Positions 22,780 through 24,145 of a stretch of 24,145 nucleotides of DNA are shown piece by piece. Position numbers and translations under genes: made by a program. Position 1 is the first letter of the stretch. Each line of letters starts with the position of its first letter. The notes beneath the pieces are model-generated. The model did no database searches, was not told where the DNA came from, and was given only the letters and a program-made list of their open reading frames with translations. This DNA is from an uncultured Lachnospiraceae bacterium (GTDB lineage Bacteria > Bacillota > Clostridia > Lachnospirales > Lachnospiraceae): positions 1 through 24,145 of the forward strand of contig CAJUDX010000048.1 in NCBI GenBank assembly GCA_910584785.1. Direction: 5' to 3'.

Positions 22780-23706
22780 TTACTTATCAATCTTAATCCG
22801 CGGATCAATCACCGCATACAAAATATCCACGATTAAATTACATAAAATAATCAGGCTTCCCACAAAAATCGTCAGCCCCAGTGTCACCGAGTAATCCCGG
22901 TCGCCGATCGCCGTTACAAAATACCTGCCCAGCCCCGGCACGGAAAACAGCTTTTCGATAATAAACGTACCCGTTAAAAGCGCCGCCACCATCGGGCCGA
23001 CATAGGTAATAATGGGAAGCAGGGAATTTTTCATGGCGTAGCGGGAAATCACCAGATACTCCGGGGTCCCCTTCGCCCTTTCCGTGCGAATATAGTCCTG
23101 ACGCATGGTTTCCAGCATACTCGAACGCATTAACCGGGTAATATAGGCAATCTGAGAAAATGCCATACAGAATACGGGAAGAATATAATGTTTCCAGGAA
23201 GTTAAACCATAAGAAGGCAGAATCTTCAGCTTTTCACAGAATACATACATCATCAGCACACAGATAACAAAACTGGGCACCGAAACACCGATGGTTGCAA
23301 TGACCATGGCAATCATATCCGGGATTTTCCCGCGCTTTACCGCAGCAACAATTCCTAAAAGAATCCCCACAGCCAACGAAATTAAAATTCCCCAGGCACC
23401 CACACGCGCCGAGACCGGAAAACCCTGGCTAATCAGTTCATTCACCGTCGTATCCTGTTTTTTAAATGAAGTTCCGAAATCTCCATGAAGAAGATTTGAC
23501 AGATAGCGGGCATATTGCTCTGGCACCGGGTCATTTAAACCGTATTGTTCCGAAATCTTTTCCAGAATCTTCGGCGGAACATTCCGGTTGTCCTCCGGGC
23601 TAAACGGCCCCCCTGGGATGGCATGAAGCAGGAAAAACGTGACTGTCACCAGAATAAATAAAGAAATCACGCCTACGCCCAACCGCTTTGCTATGTACTT
23701 TGTCAT
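22780..23706 (-). CDS. oppB: oligopeptide ABC transporter permease OppB
   Basis: A 308-residue channel subunit and the first gene of the operon. N-terminal span IAKRLGVGVISLFILVTVTF, then the external segment AIPGGPFSPEDNRNVPPKIL..QYGLNDPVPEQY, typical of OppB/DppB, and a permease core with the coupling loop RAKGTPEYLVISRYAMKNSL. AGGGGG precedes the ATG. The promoter and a terminator-like hairpin lie in the roughly 190-base leader upstream. Confidence 0.94.
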   Translation of the reverse strand: MTKYIAKRLGVGVISLFILVTVTFFLLHAIPGGPFSPEDNRNVPPKILEKISEQYGLNDPVPEQYARYLSNLLHGDFGTSFKKQDTTVNELISQGFPVSARVGAWGILISLAVGILLGIVAAVKRGKIPDMIAMVIATIGVSVPSFVICVLMMYVFCEKLKILPSYGLTSWKHYILPVFCMAFSQIAYITRLMRSSMLETMRQDYIRTERAKGTPEYLVISRYAMKNSLLPIITYVGPMVAALLTGTFIIEKLFSVPGLGRYFVTAIGDRDYSVTLGLTIFVGSLIILCNLIVDILYAVIDPRIKIDK

Positions 23707-23792
23707 AAAATTCCCCCTTGTATGGATAAAAAACCTTGTTTAAGCATACCCTTTACCGGGTCATCACTAAAATAAATTTGCGGATATCCTCT

Positions 23793-23827
23793 AAAAAGGG
23801 CGCAGTAAACGAAAAATTCACTGCGCC
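23793..23827 (-). terminator. terminator-like hairpin in the opp leader (possible attenuator)
   Basis: On the minus strand GGCGCAGT and ACTGCGCC (23827-23799) form a perfect 8-bp stem, extended by C, and run straight into CTTTTTAG. This is an intrinsic terminator lying between the opp promoter and oppB. An earlier TTCTGTA/TACAGAA hairpin (about 23867-23888) precedes it. Confidence 0.7.
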
Positions 23828-23894
23828 TTTGCTCCACTATCCATGTTATTTTTCGCACTCCATGTTCTGTACAAAAAATACAGAAACTTTTAGC

Positions 23895-23923
23895 ATTATA
23901 GCATATTCGCAGAAAGAAATCAA
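23895..23923 (-). promoter_or_regulatory. promoter of the opp operon
   Basis: On the minus strand: TTGATT (23918-23923), a 17-base spacer ending TGC (extended -10), TATAAT (23895-23900). Transcription should start near 23888, giving a leader of about 180 bases before oppB. Confidence 0.75.
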
Positions 23924-23998
23924 GGTAAGGAATTATTTTTGCATAAAAATACTAAATCAACTACTAAATAATTAGTTTCAATTTTTTTTAAAACCCTA

Positions 23999-24027
23999 TT
24001 GACATTTCCGCAAATATCCGTTATACT
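23999..24027 (+). promoter_or_regulatory. consensus promoter of tRNA-Arg
   Basis: TTGACA (23999-24004), 17 bases, TATACT (24022-24027), about 32 bases upstream of the mature tRNA 5' end. Confidence 0.85.
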
Positions 24028-24058
24028 TATTATCGCTGTTAAGCAAACCAGTTAATAC

Positions 24059-24132
24059 GTGTGCGTAGCTCAGCTGGATAGAGCACTTGGCTACGGACCA
24101 AGGTGTCGGGGGTTCGAATCCTCTCGCGCACG
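24059..24132 (+). tRNA. tRNA-Arg, anticodon ACG
   Basis: A full cloverleaf of 74 bases. The acceptor stem GTGTGCG pairs with CGCGCAC (one G-U), the D-stem is GCTC/GAGC, and the anticodon stem CTTGG/CCAAG encloses CTACGGA with anticodon ACG. The T-arm is GGGGG, TTCGAAT, CCTCT with two G-U pairs. The discriminator is G24132. CCA is not encoded, so tRNA nucleotidyltransferase must add it. A34 is expected to be edited to inosine by TadA, as usual for tRNA-Arg(ACG). Confidence 0.95.
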
Positions 24133-24145
24133 TTAGAGATGGCTT

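Noticed and set aside
23736..23975. 79-codon plus-strand frame upstream of oppB
   Set aside because: It lies antisense to the opp leader, crosses the terminator and promoter, and has no ribosome site.

Overview
The window looks like chromosomal DNA of a low-to-mid GC Bacillota (class Clostridia), most likely a Lachnospiraceae-type gut anaerobe. The basis is the protein text, strong GGAGG-type ribosome sites, textbook TTGACA/TATAAT promoters, a lipoprotein-anchored Opp system, and a clostridial tsaE-tsaB-rimI cluster. This placement is inference; no species marker is present. I see no phage, plasmid, CRISPR or intact insertion sequence.

Left third (1-5843). This is a patchwork. It holds a possible 23-residue membrane peptide, an alanine-racemase-family gene with its own promoter, a dead MATE efflux fragment, a structured non-coding repeat, a tandem-domain GNAT acetyltransferase (minus), a ZmaR-type GNAT acetyltransferase behind a strong promoter, about 690 bp of non-coding DNA with a long hairpin built from repeated motifs, and a KamA-like radical SAM gene. 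The remnant and repeats suggest past rearrangement.

Middle (5944-13989, all minus). This is a housekeeping run in transcription order: tex, a YcxB-like membrane protein, tsaE, tsaB, rimI, a small Cys-rich protein, rnz, tsaD, ispD. TsaB, TsaD and TsaE belong to the t6A tRNA-modification pathway and RNase Z matures tRNA 3' ends, so tRNA maturation is the theme. tsaE/tsaB overlap by ATGA and tsaB/rimI by TTGA. The small Cys-rich gene has its own possible promoter and terminator.

Right third (14028-24145). A divergent promoter pair separates tex from a Pro/Gly/Gln-repeat DUF4190-like membrane protein. A second alanine/serine racemase-family gene follows. Next comes an apparently complete small-RNA unit (promoter, folded core, strong bidirectional terminator). 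A minus-strand operon oppB-oppC-oppD-oppF-oppA-LD-carboxypeptidase follows, whose leader carries a promoter and a terminator-like hairpin. The window ends with a promoter and tRNA-Arg(ACG).

Themes. Both racemases have non-Tyr residues where classical alanine racemases have the substrate-pocket Tyr, and one has a VanT-like Asn. An LD-carboxypeptidase tied to a peptide importer suggests wall-peptide recycling next to a D-amino-acid racemase. The strongest candidates for something undescribed are the orphan small RNA at about 16.5-16.65 kb, the opp leader, and the two structured repeat elements at 1.66-1.79 and 4.23-4.57 kb.
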